Of a stretch of 64,000 nucleotides of DNA, positions 17,002-24,036 are shown piece by piece. Source of the DNA: Elusimicrobiaceae bacterium (GTDB taxonomy: Bacteria; Elusimicrobiota; Elusimicrobia; Elusimicrobiales; Elusimicrobiaceae); contig JAFYXM010000010.1 in NCBI GenBank assembly GCA_017546175.1, positions 62,001-126,000 of the forward strand, given 5' to 3'. The notes under the pieces were generated by a model. The model worked only from the letters and a program-made list of their open reading frames with translations, did no database searches and was not told the origin of the DNA. The translations under genes were made by a program, and so were the position numbers. Each line of letters begins with the position of its first letter. The first letter of the stretch is position 1.

Positions 17002-17026
17002 AAAAAACCCGCCTATTCGGCGGGTA
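17002..17026 (-). terminator. Terminator after the 17.0 kb lipoprotein gene
   Basis: CCCGCC / GGCGGG stem, with T6 on the minus strand. Confidence 0.85.
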
Positions 17027-17044
17027 TCAAAAAGGCTATATTTA

Positions 17045-17467
17045 TTATAATTCCAACACACTTGGCGGCGGTAAGGAGCCGTCCTCAGGCAGATAGTCCT
17101 GCACTTTGGAAGCAGATGTTTGGGCAGAGACAACGGGAGATTTCTTCCCCCCCAAATCTAGCTCCTCGGCTTCTTCGGAGGCGGCTTGCTGTTGCGTTTC
17201 ATCTGCATTTTCCGTGCCGTCCGTTTCCGGCAGAGGGGCAAGGCGCATTTCTTCATAAGCATCATCAGCTACTTCAAAAGATTGCTCCATCGGCTCTTCT
17301 TCTACAGGTGTCATCACGGCAGAAACCGTAGCGCGGGGATTTGTTTTTTGAGGAAGAGTCGTTTCCGTTTGCACGCCATACGCACCGGACGGATTCCACC
17401 ACGCGGGCGGATTGCCGGCACAAGCACAAAGAGAAACTAGCGCTAAACAAATCAATAAATTCTTCAT
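17045..17467 (-). CDS. Small lipoprotein, unknown function
   Basis: 140 residues. The signal peptide ends in a lipobox-like LCAC (Cys about 16), then AGNPPAWWNPSG. The mature part is acidic and low-complexity, rich in Glu, Ala, Thr and Pro, with no recognised domain. It is likely an outer- or inner-membrane lipoprotein with a disordered body. It is followed by a terminator and lies beside lipA on the same strand but with its own promoter. The codon bias looks like the neighbours. Confidence 0.7.
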   Translation of the reverse strand: MKNLLICLALVSLCACAGNPPAWWNPSGAYGVQTETTLPQKTNPRATVSAVMTPVEEEPMEQSFEVADDAYEEMRLAPLPETDGTENADETQQQAASEEAEELDLGGKKSPVVSAQTSASKVQDYLPEDGSLPPPSVLEL

Positions 17468-17480
17468 ATCTTTTATTATA
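17468..17480 (-). promoter_or_regulatory. -10 element of the lipoprotein gene, predicted leaderless
   Basis: TATAAT (17480-17475), seven bases before the ATG. No Shine-Dalgarno is present. Confidence 0.5.
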
Positions 17481-17485
17481 TCTTT

Positions 17486-18379
17486 TTAAGAGAGTTTCTG
17501 AGCAAGCAGAGCCTCTTTGTACAAAGCCCCTGCGCGGTAACTGCTACGCACCAACGGCCCGCATGCAGCCCCTAAAAAGCCGATAGAAAGGGCATATTCT
17601 TTCCAGTCTTGATATTCCTGCGGCTCAGGATAGCGAAGCACGGGGTGATGATTTTTAGACGGAGCCAAATATTGACCAATCGTCAATAAATCTACGCCCA
17701 CAGAACGCAAATCTTGCAAAGTGCGTTTAATTTGCTCCTGCGTTTCTCCTAGTCCCAGCATAATACCAGACTTAGTAAAAATATTCGGAACCACTTTTTT
17801 AGCGTGAACCAACAAATCTAAGGAACGACGGTAGTCAGCCCCCACACGCACACCGTCGTAAAGTTCGGGTACGGTTTCTATATTATGGGCCAGCACGGCA
17901 GGACGGGCGGCAAGCACCGTTTGTAAATCTTCTTTTTTTCCGCGAAAATCGGGCACCAACGGCTCTGTTTGTACCTGAGGCGAAACAGCGCGTATGGCCT
18001 CTATCACACGGGCAAAATGACCGGCTCCGCCGTCTTTTAAATCGTCGCGCGTAGGGGAAGTAAGCACCGCATAGCGGATATTCCACTCTTTTACGGTACG
18101 AGCCACATTTTCAGGCTCATTTTCATCAGGCGGTAAAGGCGTTTGTTTAGTCACGGCGCAAAATTTACAACCGCGCGTACAAATGCCGCCCAAAATCATA
18201 AAGGTAGCATCTCCGCAGTTAAAACATTCACCGCGATTGGGGCAACGTGCCTCCACGCACACGGTGTGCAAAGCCCGTCCGTCCAAAGAGCTTTGCGCCT
18301 GCAAAGCACGCTGCGTACGAAGGGCGGCCTTATTTTTGCCGACCATTTCTTTTAACCATTGAGGAATTTGTGCCGTCAT
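17486..18379 (-). CDS. lipA: Lipoyl synthase
   Basis: 297 residues. All family motifs are intact: the auxiliary-cluster CVEARCPNRGEC (Cx4Cx5C), the radical SAM CTRGCKFC (Cx3Cx2C) and the C-terminal RSSYRA. The enzyme inserts two sulfurs into octanoyl groups of lipoyl domains (pyruvate dehydrogenase, glycine cleavage H). No lipB or lplA is nearby. The start is 21 bp from the divergent SpoIID-like gene, and the -10 boxes of the two overlap. Confidence 0.97.
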   Translation of the reverse strand: MTAQIPQWLKEMVGKNKAALRTQRALQAQSSLDGRALHTVCVEARCPNRGECFNCGDATFMILGGICTRGCKFCAVTKQTPLPPDENEPENVARTVKEWNIRYAVLTSPTRDDLKDGGAGHFARVIEAIRAVSPQVQTEPLVPDFRGKKEDLQTVLAARPAVLAHNIETVPELYDGVRVGADYRRSLDLLVHAKKVVPNIFTKSGIMLGLGETQEQIKRTLQDLRSVGVDLLTIGQYLAPSKNHHPVLRYPEPQEYQDWKEYALSIGFLGAACGPLVRSSYRAGALYKEALLAQKLS

Positions 18380-18384
18380 ATTGA

Positions 18385-18394
18385 TATAATTATA
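18385..18394. promoter_or_regulatory. Overlapping divergent -10 boxes of lipA and the SpoIID-like gene
   Basis: TATAATTATA contains TATAAT on the plus strand (18385-18390) and on the minus strand (18394-18389). The start codons are 10 and 9 bases away. Only one polymerase could occupy the site at a time, and both mRNAs would have leaders of 0-4 nt. Confidence 0.55.
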
Positions 18395-18400
18395 GTAAAT

Positions 18401-20464
18401 ATGAAAAATTTACTCTCTTTATTTTTAACTTTTTTTATTCCTTTTTCCGCTTTGGCACAAGAAAACACTACTGTCACTTTGCCTGAAGCGGCCAAAAATT
18501 ATTTTTCGGGCCAACCGCAGACGGCCCTGCAACAGTATATAGAAATTTCTAAAAAAACCAAGGAAAAAGACGCCTTTTTAAACGCAGCCTATATTGAGCT
18601 GGAGCAAGGCCACCCCAAGCAAGCGGTAGATATCATGAGTGCGGCCTATTTGCTTTACCCGACCGATGCAGAAGTGACCGAATTTATGGGCGAAGCATAT
18701 TTGGCAGACGGACAATATGAAAATGCAGAAAAATTTTTCTCATTATTAGAGGGTGGCGGAGAACGGTCCGAATTTTTGCTCATTCACTTAGCCCGTGCAC
18801 AACTGGGCATGGGCGAAACCCAACTGGCTAAGCACAATTTGCAAAGAGCCGCCGCCGGCAAAAATCATACGGGCCTGTCCAACTTTTTACTGGGGCAAAT
18901 TTACGAAAAAGAACAAAACTGGGAGCAAGCGGCTCAATCTTATGAAAAAGCGGTTATTTACGACCATCAATTTACCGAGGCTCGCCGCGCATGGGCAAAC
19001 AGTTTAGAAAAAGCCAAAAACTATAATGAGGCCTACCGTCAGTACCGCGTGTTACGCTCGGCAAGCCCCAAAAATACCGTTTATAACGCAGCCATTACCC
19101 GTTTAAAACCCAAGCTTACCAAAGAAGAAAAAGAGCTGGAAAACCGCAAAGAACGCCAATTGCACACAATTGTAAAACCAGTAGTTTCTTTGGAAGGGAA
19201 ACTGCAAACGGTACGGGTAGCTATCGGCACCACCGCAGGCGGACGCCCTGCTACGCGCAACAAAGTGGTATTTATCCCTTCCCACCCGTTTACGGTAAGT
19301 TTAAAATCTAACGGAAAAACCTTAGCTATCGGCAAAGCTAAGGAAACGTGGCGCGTAGAACTGAGTAAAGGAAAAGCGGCTTTATTCTCCCCTAAAGGCA
19401 AAAAATATCCCTTTTCGGGCAGTATTGTCATATCGCCCAAGTCCCCCTCTTCTTCCGAAGGAGCTACCGTATTGGTCAAGAAAGTAATGAGCGGAGCAGG
19501 CATGACGTGGGCCAGCGTAGATGACAAAGAATACCGCGGACAACTGGAAATCAAACATGATGCCAAGCGGGCCACCCTGCAACCCATTAATATCGTAAAT
19601 ATAGAGGAATATTTAATGGGGGTTATGTCTTCAGAAATGCCGAAACAATTTCCGATGAATGCCCTGCGTGCCCAAGCGGTGCTGGCGCGCACTTATGCCA
19701 TGAAACATTTGGGCAAGCATAAGGCCTATGGGTATGATTTATGTGACACACAAAACTGCCAAGTATACGGCGGTGTAACGGCAGAAAGTGAAACGGGAAA
19801 TGCGGCGGTAGAATCTACCATGGGGCAAATTCTCTTGTATAAAGAAAAACCCATAGAAAGTGTGTTTTCAGCCAATGCAGGCGGTTTTACGCAAAGTGCC
19901 AAAGAGGCTGGCTGGTTTGCCACCGATTATTTAAATCCCGTATCTGACTATAAAGATTTTGATTTTAGCACCTTGCAGCCGTATCAATTCAAAAATCTGC
20001 TCCAACATCCGCATGATGCTTACAGTAAATATGACAAAAATGTCAGTCGTGCGGCCTACCGTTGGACGCGTGTGGTGGAAGAAGAAGAACTGCGCCAAAT
20101 CATCAAACGTCAAAAGAAAGATATCGGTGGCATTACGGCCATTGTACCACAAAAGCGCGGTCGTTCCGGCTATGTAAGCGAAGTATTGGTAAAAGGGACC
20201 AAAGGCGCGGTAACCTTGAAAAAAGAAAATGTCATTCGTAATAATTTATGTTCCGGTATGCTGCGCAGCAGTTACTTTATCGTAGTACCTAATTATGAAG
20301 ACAGGAAACTTAAAAATTTCGTCTTTTACGGCGGCGGCTGGGGCCATGGAGTGGGCTTCTGCCAAACGGGCGCTGCAGGCCGTTCCGAAGCGGGGCAAGA
20401 CTACCGTGAGATTTTATTACATTATTTCCCTAATACCCACTTGACCGACACCCGAAAAGACTAA
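18401..20464 (+). CDS. TPR plus SpoIID/LytB-domain secreted protein
   Basis: 687 residues from the ATG at 18401, chosen because it begins a clean signal peptide (MKNLLSLFLTFFIPFSALAQ); an upstream in-frame ATG at 18359 lies inside lipA. TPR repeats cover about 25-230. A SpoIID/LytB domain follows: NIEEYLMGVMSSEMPKQFP, ALRAQAVLARTYA, and near the end FYGGGWGHGVGFCQTGA. SpoIID-type proteins are peptidoglycan lytic transglycosylases that act on denuded glycan; non-sporulating relatives are thought to remodel the wall. Two cysteines in CDTQNCQVYGG are typical. Confidence 0.92.
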   Translation: MKNLLSLFLTFFIPFSALAQENTTVTLPEAAKNYFSGQPQTALQQYIEISKKTKEKDAFLNAAYIELEQGHPKQAVDIMSAAYLLYPTDAEVTEFMGEAYLADGQYENAEKFFSLLEGGGERSEFLLIHLARAQLGMGETQLAKHNLQRAAAGKNHTGLSNFLLGQIYEKEQNWEQAAQSYEKAVIYDHQFTEARRAWANSLEKAKNYNEAYRQYRVLRSASPKNTVYNAAITRLKPKLTKEEKELENRKERQLHTIVKPVVSLEGKLQTVRVAIGTTAGGRPATRNKVVFIPSHPFTVSLKSNGKTLAIGKAKETWRVELSKGKAALFSPKGKKYPFSGSIVISPKSPSSSEGATVLVKKVMSGAGMTWASVDDKEYRGQLEIKHDAKRATLQPINIVNIEEYLMGVMSSEMPKQFPMNALRAQAVLARTYAMKHLGKHKAYGYDLCDTQNCQVYGGVTAESETGNAAVESTMGQILLYKEKPIESVFSANAGGFTQSAKEAGWFATDYLNPVSDYKDFDFSTLQPYQFKNLLQHPHDAYSKYDKNVSRAAYRWTRVVEEEELRQIIKRQKKDIGGITAIVPQKRGRSGYVSEVLVKGTKGAVTLKKENVIRNNLCSGMLRSSYFIVVPNYEDRKLKNFVFYGGGWGHGVGFCQTGAAGRSEAGQDYREILLHYFPNTHLTDTRKD

Positions 20465-20483
20465 AACTCCCTATAAAAAATCA

Positions 20484-20507
20484 AAAGCCCCAAATCTTGG
20501 GGCTTTT
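20484..20507. terminator. Bidirectional terminator
   Basis: AAAAGCCCC, AAATCTT loop, GGGGCTTTT. It lies between convergent genes. Confidence 0.9.
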
Positions 20508-20513
20508 GTAGAA

Positions 20514-21863
20514 TTAATTATTAAACCATCTATTAATCTTAGAGAATGTTTTGGTATTATACCAACCGGTTTCATAGCGTTTAAAATAAGTCGGATAGTA
20601 TTTTTTATAAGATTCATAGTCAGCTTCTACCTGTCTCAGAGTTGCTTTATTCACTACTTTTTGGGGATAGCCATGTTCATCCATTACCAACATGGTTTTA
20701 GCCAAGTAAGGCCTCTCGTAATCCCAGTAAGCATCAAGGGTATCATAGAAAGGAGGAATCGGTCTATAAATTCTGATATCTAAGTTTTCCGGCAAAATAG
20801 ACGCTTCTAAATTATCCGAAATACGTACATTGATTTCTCTTCCAGAAATTACACTTAGATTATGGTTGAACGGAGTTGGATTAACATAGAACTGTTTTTC
20901 TTCTTCATATCGAAACAACCAACCTTCCTCCGGCTCTTGCCCTAAGAAGAAAGCAGCTAATCTTTCATACTCTTCTTTGTTTAAAAATTGTATGGTTTCG
21001 TAACTTCCACTCAACGTATAAAGCCTAAATACGGGGTTTTGACTTTTGTAATGCAACCATTCTTCTCTGACTTCAAAAAGATTTTCATACTCGGCTATCT
21101 TTTTTTGGCCGTATTTTTTTTCAAATTCTTCTCTACAAGACTCTAATCCGCCACAGGCGTTCATTGCATCGCGGTATTCATAAGCTCTGCGTGTATCGGC
21201 CGTAAGTCCAAAGGCCGCTACATCAGAATATTCGCTAAAAGGATCCTTTTTAAACCTGTCCATTAATCTTTGATCAGCCAAACGTGCATGCTCCAGAGCA
21301 AAATACAGCATTACGTTTATATCACTATCCTGTAATTCCACCCATCCTTCTGGAAAAAAGATATCTTCCGCCATGGAAAGGAGCGGAGTCTTCATAGATT
21401 TTCCTCTGTAATATCTATTGTGAGAAAATTTTTCCAAAGAAGCTTCAGTTCTATAAAAAATAAGAGAAAAGAACGGATTTTCAGGAGCTTTTCTATTCAA
21501 GACATCTTCGGGCAATCCATTTTTTTGATAACCCAAAATACCATCTATCATTCTTTTTGCTGCTCGTTCACGGTCTCTTTTGGTTATCATAAAATTAGAA
21601 TGTTCAAATTCATAAGCAGTCGTTCCGTCTATTAAATCTCCCAGTTCCGTACCGTCTAAAAGGACCCCCCAACCAGGGAAAGATGCCGTCATATCATTCC
21701 AAGTCCTACTAACATCTTTAGGAATATCCGCAATAGCCTTTGCCGCTGATTGATTAATTTTCTTTTGAGTGGCATCCGCTCTGGCAACGGAAGGCCAGGC
21801 CTGGGCATTTAAAAGAGACGGCACTAATAAAAGTGCAAACATCATCAGACTGATTTTTTTCAT
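20514..21863 (-). CDS. Secreted protein, paralogue 1 of a three-gene family
   Basis: 449 residues with a signal peptide (cleaved near LLNAQA). No known domain is recognised. The central to C-terminal core is shared with the next two genes: a helical stretch ending in REEWLHYKSQNPVFRLYTL, then EYERLAAFFLGQEPEEGW, YVNPTPFNHN, EINVRISDNLEASILPENL and IRIYRP. The last part looks like a small beta-domain. This copy has about 85 additional C-terminal residues. A strong AGGAG precedes the start. The promoter carries TAGGTCT boxes. Confidence 0.8.
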   Translation of the reverse strand: MKKISLMMFALLLVPSLLNAQAWPSVARADATQKKINQSAAKAIADIPKDVSRTWNDMTASFPGWGVLLDGTELGDLIDGTTAYEFEHSNFMITKRDRERAAKRMIDGILGYQKNGLPEDVLNRKAPENPFFSLIFYRTEASLEKFSHNRYYRGKSMKTPLLSMAEDIFFPEGWVELQDSDINVMLYFALEHARLADQRLMDRFKKDPFSEYSDVAAFGLTADTRRAYEYRDAMNACGGLESCREEFEKKYGQKKIAEYENLFEVREEWLHYKSQNPVFRLYTLSGSYETIQFLNKEEYERLAAFFLGQEPEEGWLFRYEEEKQFYVNPTPFNHNLSVISGREINVRISDNLEASILPENLDIRIYRPIPPFYDTLDAYWDYERPYLAKTMLVMDEHGYPQKVVNKATLRQVEADYESYKKYYPTYFKRYETGWYNTKTFSKINRWFNN

Positions 21864-21925
21864 ATTTTCTCCTATATAGACAACCTTTTCTTGCTACTTT
21901 ATTGTTTCAAAAACCAACACTCTAT

Positions 21926-21967
21926 TCAAGGGAATTTAGACCTACTTTTCTCTTTTCAAAAGACCTA
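21926..21967 (-). promoter_or_regulatory. TAGG-box promoter of paralogue 1
   Basis: On the minus strand, TAGGTCT boxes begin at 21967 and 21944 (23 bp apart), and CCCTTGA begins at 21932, 12 bp after the second box. TTGAAT serves as -35, with AACAAT about 17 bp on. Confidence 0.6.
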
Positions 21968-21990
21968 GAAAATCCCTAGCTCTTAAGATA

Positions 21991-22018
21991 AAAAGCCCCC
22001 TTTTTCAGGGGGCTTTTG
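21991..22018 (-). terminator. Terminator after paralogue 2
   Basis: AGCCCCC / GGGGGCT stem with T4 on the minus strand. A remnant of the same right arm is found at 22879-22889. Confidence 0.85.
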
Positions 22019-22145
22019 ATTATAAACTTTTACTGTTTTTCCAAGTATTCCAAGTATCTTTCGGAGCTTTATAAACACGTATGGTTAAATTCTCCGGTAA
22101 AATATTAGCTTCTAAGTTATCAGAAATTCTGACTCTGATTTCTGT
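22008..22145. repeat. 3'-end segment duplicated at 22878-23015
   Basis: From the terminator's right arm into the coding sequence, this segment is highly similar to 22878-23015; the first 30 or so bases are identical. Both code for the same C-terminus (KNSKSL). It marks a tandem gene duplication. Confidence 0.85.
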
Positions 22146-22817
22146 TCCATGGATGACTGACTTATTATGATTGATAGGGCTGGAGTTAACGTAATAATCA
22201 GCAGAATATTCTCTATATTCCCATCCTGCAGCCGGTTCTTTATTAGTAAAGAAAGCCACCAAATTGTTATAGTCAACAGCATCCAAAGATTGCAACTCTT
22301 CAAAATTTCCGAGCAGTGTATAAAGTTCGAATACTGGATTTTGATTTTTATAAGCCAGCCATTCTTCTCTGATTTTTAGAAGCTCCTCATGATTGTCCTT
22401 TTCTTGCAATTGCTCCACTACTCTCTCTCTTGTTTGTTTAGCATGCTCATAAGCATATTCTTCCATTTTAGACTTCGCAATAGTTATTTCTTTCGCAGAT
22501 TTTCTCTTAGATAGATAAGCGAAAACTCTTACAGATGCCTTATTAAGCGCATCCTCCGTGCGTTTGTAGATATATTTAAACAAACCTCTGCTAGGTGCGG
22601 CCACTTCATAAATACATTCTTTGGCATTTTTCTCATCCGCTCTATGAGCAAATACATTTTTGAAAACAGCATCAAAATACTCAAAATCCGTTCTTAAATC
22701 TCTTTCTATTTCATCATATAGTTCCCCAGCCTGAAAACGCTCATAGAGTGATTGCTGCTGAGCAGATAGAAGTGAGGGCAATAACCCCACCAACAATAAT
22801 AAAATAATCTTTTTCAT
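22020..22817 (-). CDS. Secreted protein, paralogue 2 (short)
   Basis: 265 residues with a signal peptide (LLPSLLSAQQ). It has the family core: REEWLAYKNQNPVFELYTLL, YNNLVAFFTNKEPAAGW, EIRVRISDNLEANILPENL and IRVYKAPKDTWNTWKNSKSL. The N-terminal region is shorter than in paralogue 3, lacking the stretch around the EYRQCILENGGLNGC segment, so it is probably an internally deleted duplicate. The function is unknown. It lies directly downstream of paralogue 3 without a terminator between them and may be partly transcribed by read-through. Confidence 0.78.
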   Translation of the reverse strand: MKKIILLLLVGLLPSLLSAQQQSLYERFQAGELYDEIERDLRTDFEYFDAVFKNVFAHRADEKNAKECIYEVAAPSRGLFKYIYKRTEDALNKASVRVFAYLSKRKSAKEITIAKSKMEEYAYEHAKQTRERVVEQLQEKDNHEELLKIREEWLAYKNQNPVFELYTLLGNFEELQSLDAVDYNNLVAFFTNKEPAAGWEYREYSADYYVNSSPINHNKSVIHGTEIRVRISDNLEANILPENLTIRVYKAPKDTWNTWKNSKSL

Positions 22818-22877
22818 ATTTTCTCCTATGAGATGTAAAATCTCTTTTTTTTTATTTCAAAAATTAACTAAAATTCA

Positions 22878-23015
22878 AGGGGCTTTTGATTATAAACTTT
22901 TACTGTTTTTCCAGGTAGTCCCAGTATCTTTCGGAGCTTTATAAATACGAATACTTAAATCTTCCGGTAAAAAATTAGCTTCCAGTGTGTCAGAAATCCT
23001 AACTATAATCTCAGT
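22878..23015. repeat. Copy of the paralogue 3'-end segment
   Basis: Partner of 22008-22145. The junction lies at the G-run AAGGGG, where a terminator right arm meets the CCCCTTGAA promoter core of paralogue 2. The left arm of the terminator and the TAGG boxes are lost. Confidence 0.8.
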
Positions 23016-23912
23016 GCCATAAACAACTTTGCGATTGCCATTGAAAATACTTGGATTGACGAAATAACCATGAGAATGAGAATATTCCCGATATGTAATT
23101 CCTTCCGCAGGTTCTTTTCCTGAAAAGAAGTCCTCTAATTTATAGTAATCAGAACCATTTAAACTCTGCAAATGAGAAAAATTACCAGTCAAAGTATATA
23201 AAGCAAACACTGGATTTTTATCTTTAGAAACTACCCATTTTTCTCTTACTTTCAAAAGATTTTCAAACTCTACTACTTTTTTCTCACCGTATTTTTCTAC
23301 AAATTGAGACCGGCATCCATTCAATCCACCATTTTCCAAGATACATTGGCGGTATTCATAGGCCCTTCTAGTAACGCCATCGACGTCATCAGATGTAGCA
23401 AAAGGATCCTTTTCCAAGGTTTCCAAAAGCCGTTGTCTGGCTTCAGTAGCATGCTTATAAGCATAAACATACATCAGTTCTTTAGGTGTCGGTTCAACCT
23501 CAACATATCCATCTCTATGAAACAAATCAATATAGGTATTTCTCAGCAATCCAAATATAGATGAGATGGGATTGGTAGATCTTTCAGTCATTCTGTAATA
23601 GCCATTCTTGGACATTTTAGTAAAGGCATCTTTCGTTCTATTGCAAACCAGTTTATTAAAACCATATCCAGGGCAAGGAACACCGTACATCAAGGCAAGG
23701 CCATCAAGTTTGGCCTTATTTCTATCTTCTTTACTTCCTTTAGCTCTAGCTTGAGCATAGCGTGCATCCGCTTCGCTTTGTTTATACGGTCTCTTTTTAT
23801 CTTCAAGGGTTCCGTCTCGCCATTGTTGCCAAAGACTTTTTTGATATACTTGTGCAGACAAACAAGCAGGCAAACCTAATGCCAACACTAACAACAAAAT
23901 AATTTTTTTCAT
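22890..23912 (-). CDS. Secreted protein, paralogue 3
   Basis: 340 residues with a signal peptide (LGLPACLSAQV; the Cys is not in a convincing lipobox). The family core is complete: REKWVVSKDKNPVFALYTLT, YYKLEDFFSGKEPAEG, YFVNPSIFNGN and EIIVRISDTLEANFLPEDL. The segment RRAYEYRQCILENGGLNGCR is shared with paralogue 1 (RRAYEYRDAMNACGGLESCR), with two conserved cysteines that could form a disulfide. No enzymatic motif is seen. AGGAGAG precedes the start and a three-box TAGG promoter lies upstream. Confidence 0.8.
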   Translation of the reverse strand: MKKIILLLVLALGLPACLSAQVYQKSLWQQWRDGTLEDKKRPYKQSEADARYAQARAKGSKEDRNKAKLDGLALMYGVPCPGYGFNKLVCNRTKDAFTKMSKNGYYRMTERSTNPISSIFGLLRNTYIDLFHRDGYVEVEPTPKELMYVYAYKHATEARQRLLETLEKDPFATSDDVDGVTRRAYEYRQCILENGGLNGCRSQFVEKYGEKKVVEFENLLKVREKWVVSKDKNPVFALYTLTGNFSHLQSLNGSDYYKLEDFFSGKEPAEGITYREYSHSHGYFVNPSIFNGNRKVVYGTEIIVRISDTLEANFLPEDLSIRIYKAPKDTGTTWKNSKSL

Positions 23913-23973
23913 ATTCTCTCCTATGAGAAGTAAAATCCCTTCTCTATTATTATTTCAAAAGTTTAACTTAATT

Positions 23974-24033
23974 TCAAGGGAATTTGGGCCTATCTCCAAG
24001 TACCCAAAAGGCCTATATGCTTTGCTAGGCCTG
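23974..24033 (-). promoter_or_regulatory. TAGG-box promoter of paralogue 3 (three boxes)
   Basis: Minus-strand boxes begin at 24033 (CAGGCCT), 24015 (TAGGCCT) and 23992 (TAGGCCC), with spacings of 18 and 23. CCCTTGA begins at 23980, 12 bp after the last box. TTGAAA and AATAAT form the core promoter. Confidence 0.65.
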
Positions 24034-24036
24034 CAT

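Noticed and set aside
18359..18400. Upstream start for the SpoIID-like protein
   Set aside because: It would overlap lipA and add 14 residues ahead of a clean signal peptide; the TATAAT at 18385 lies after it.
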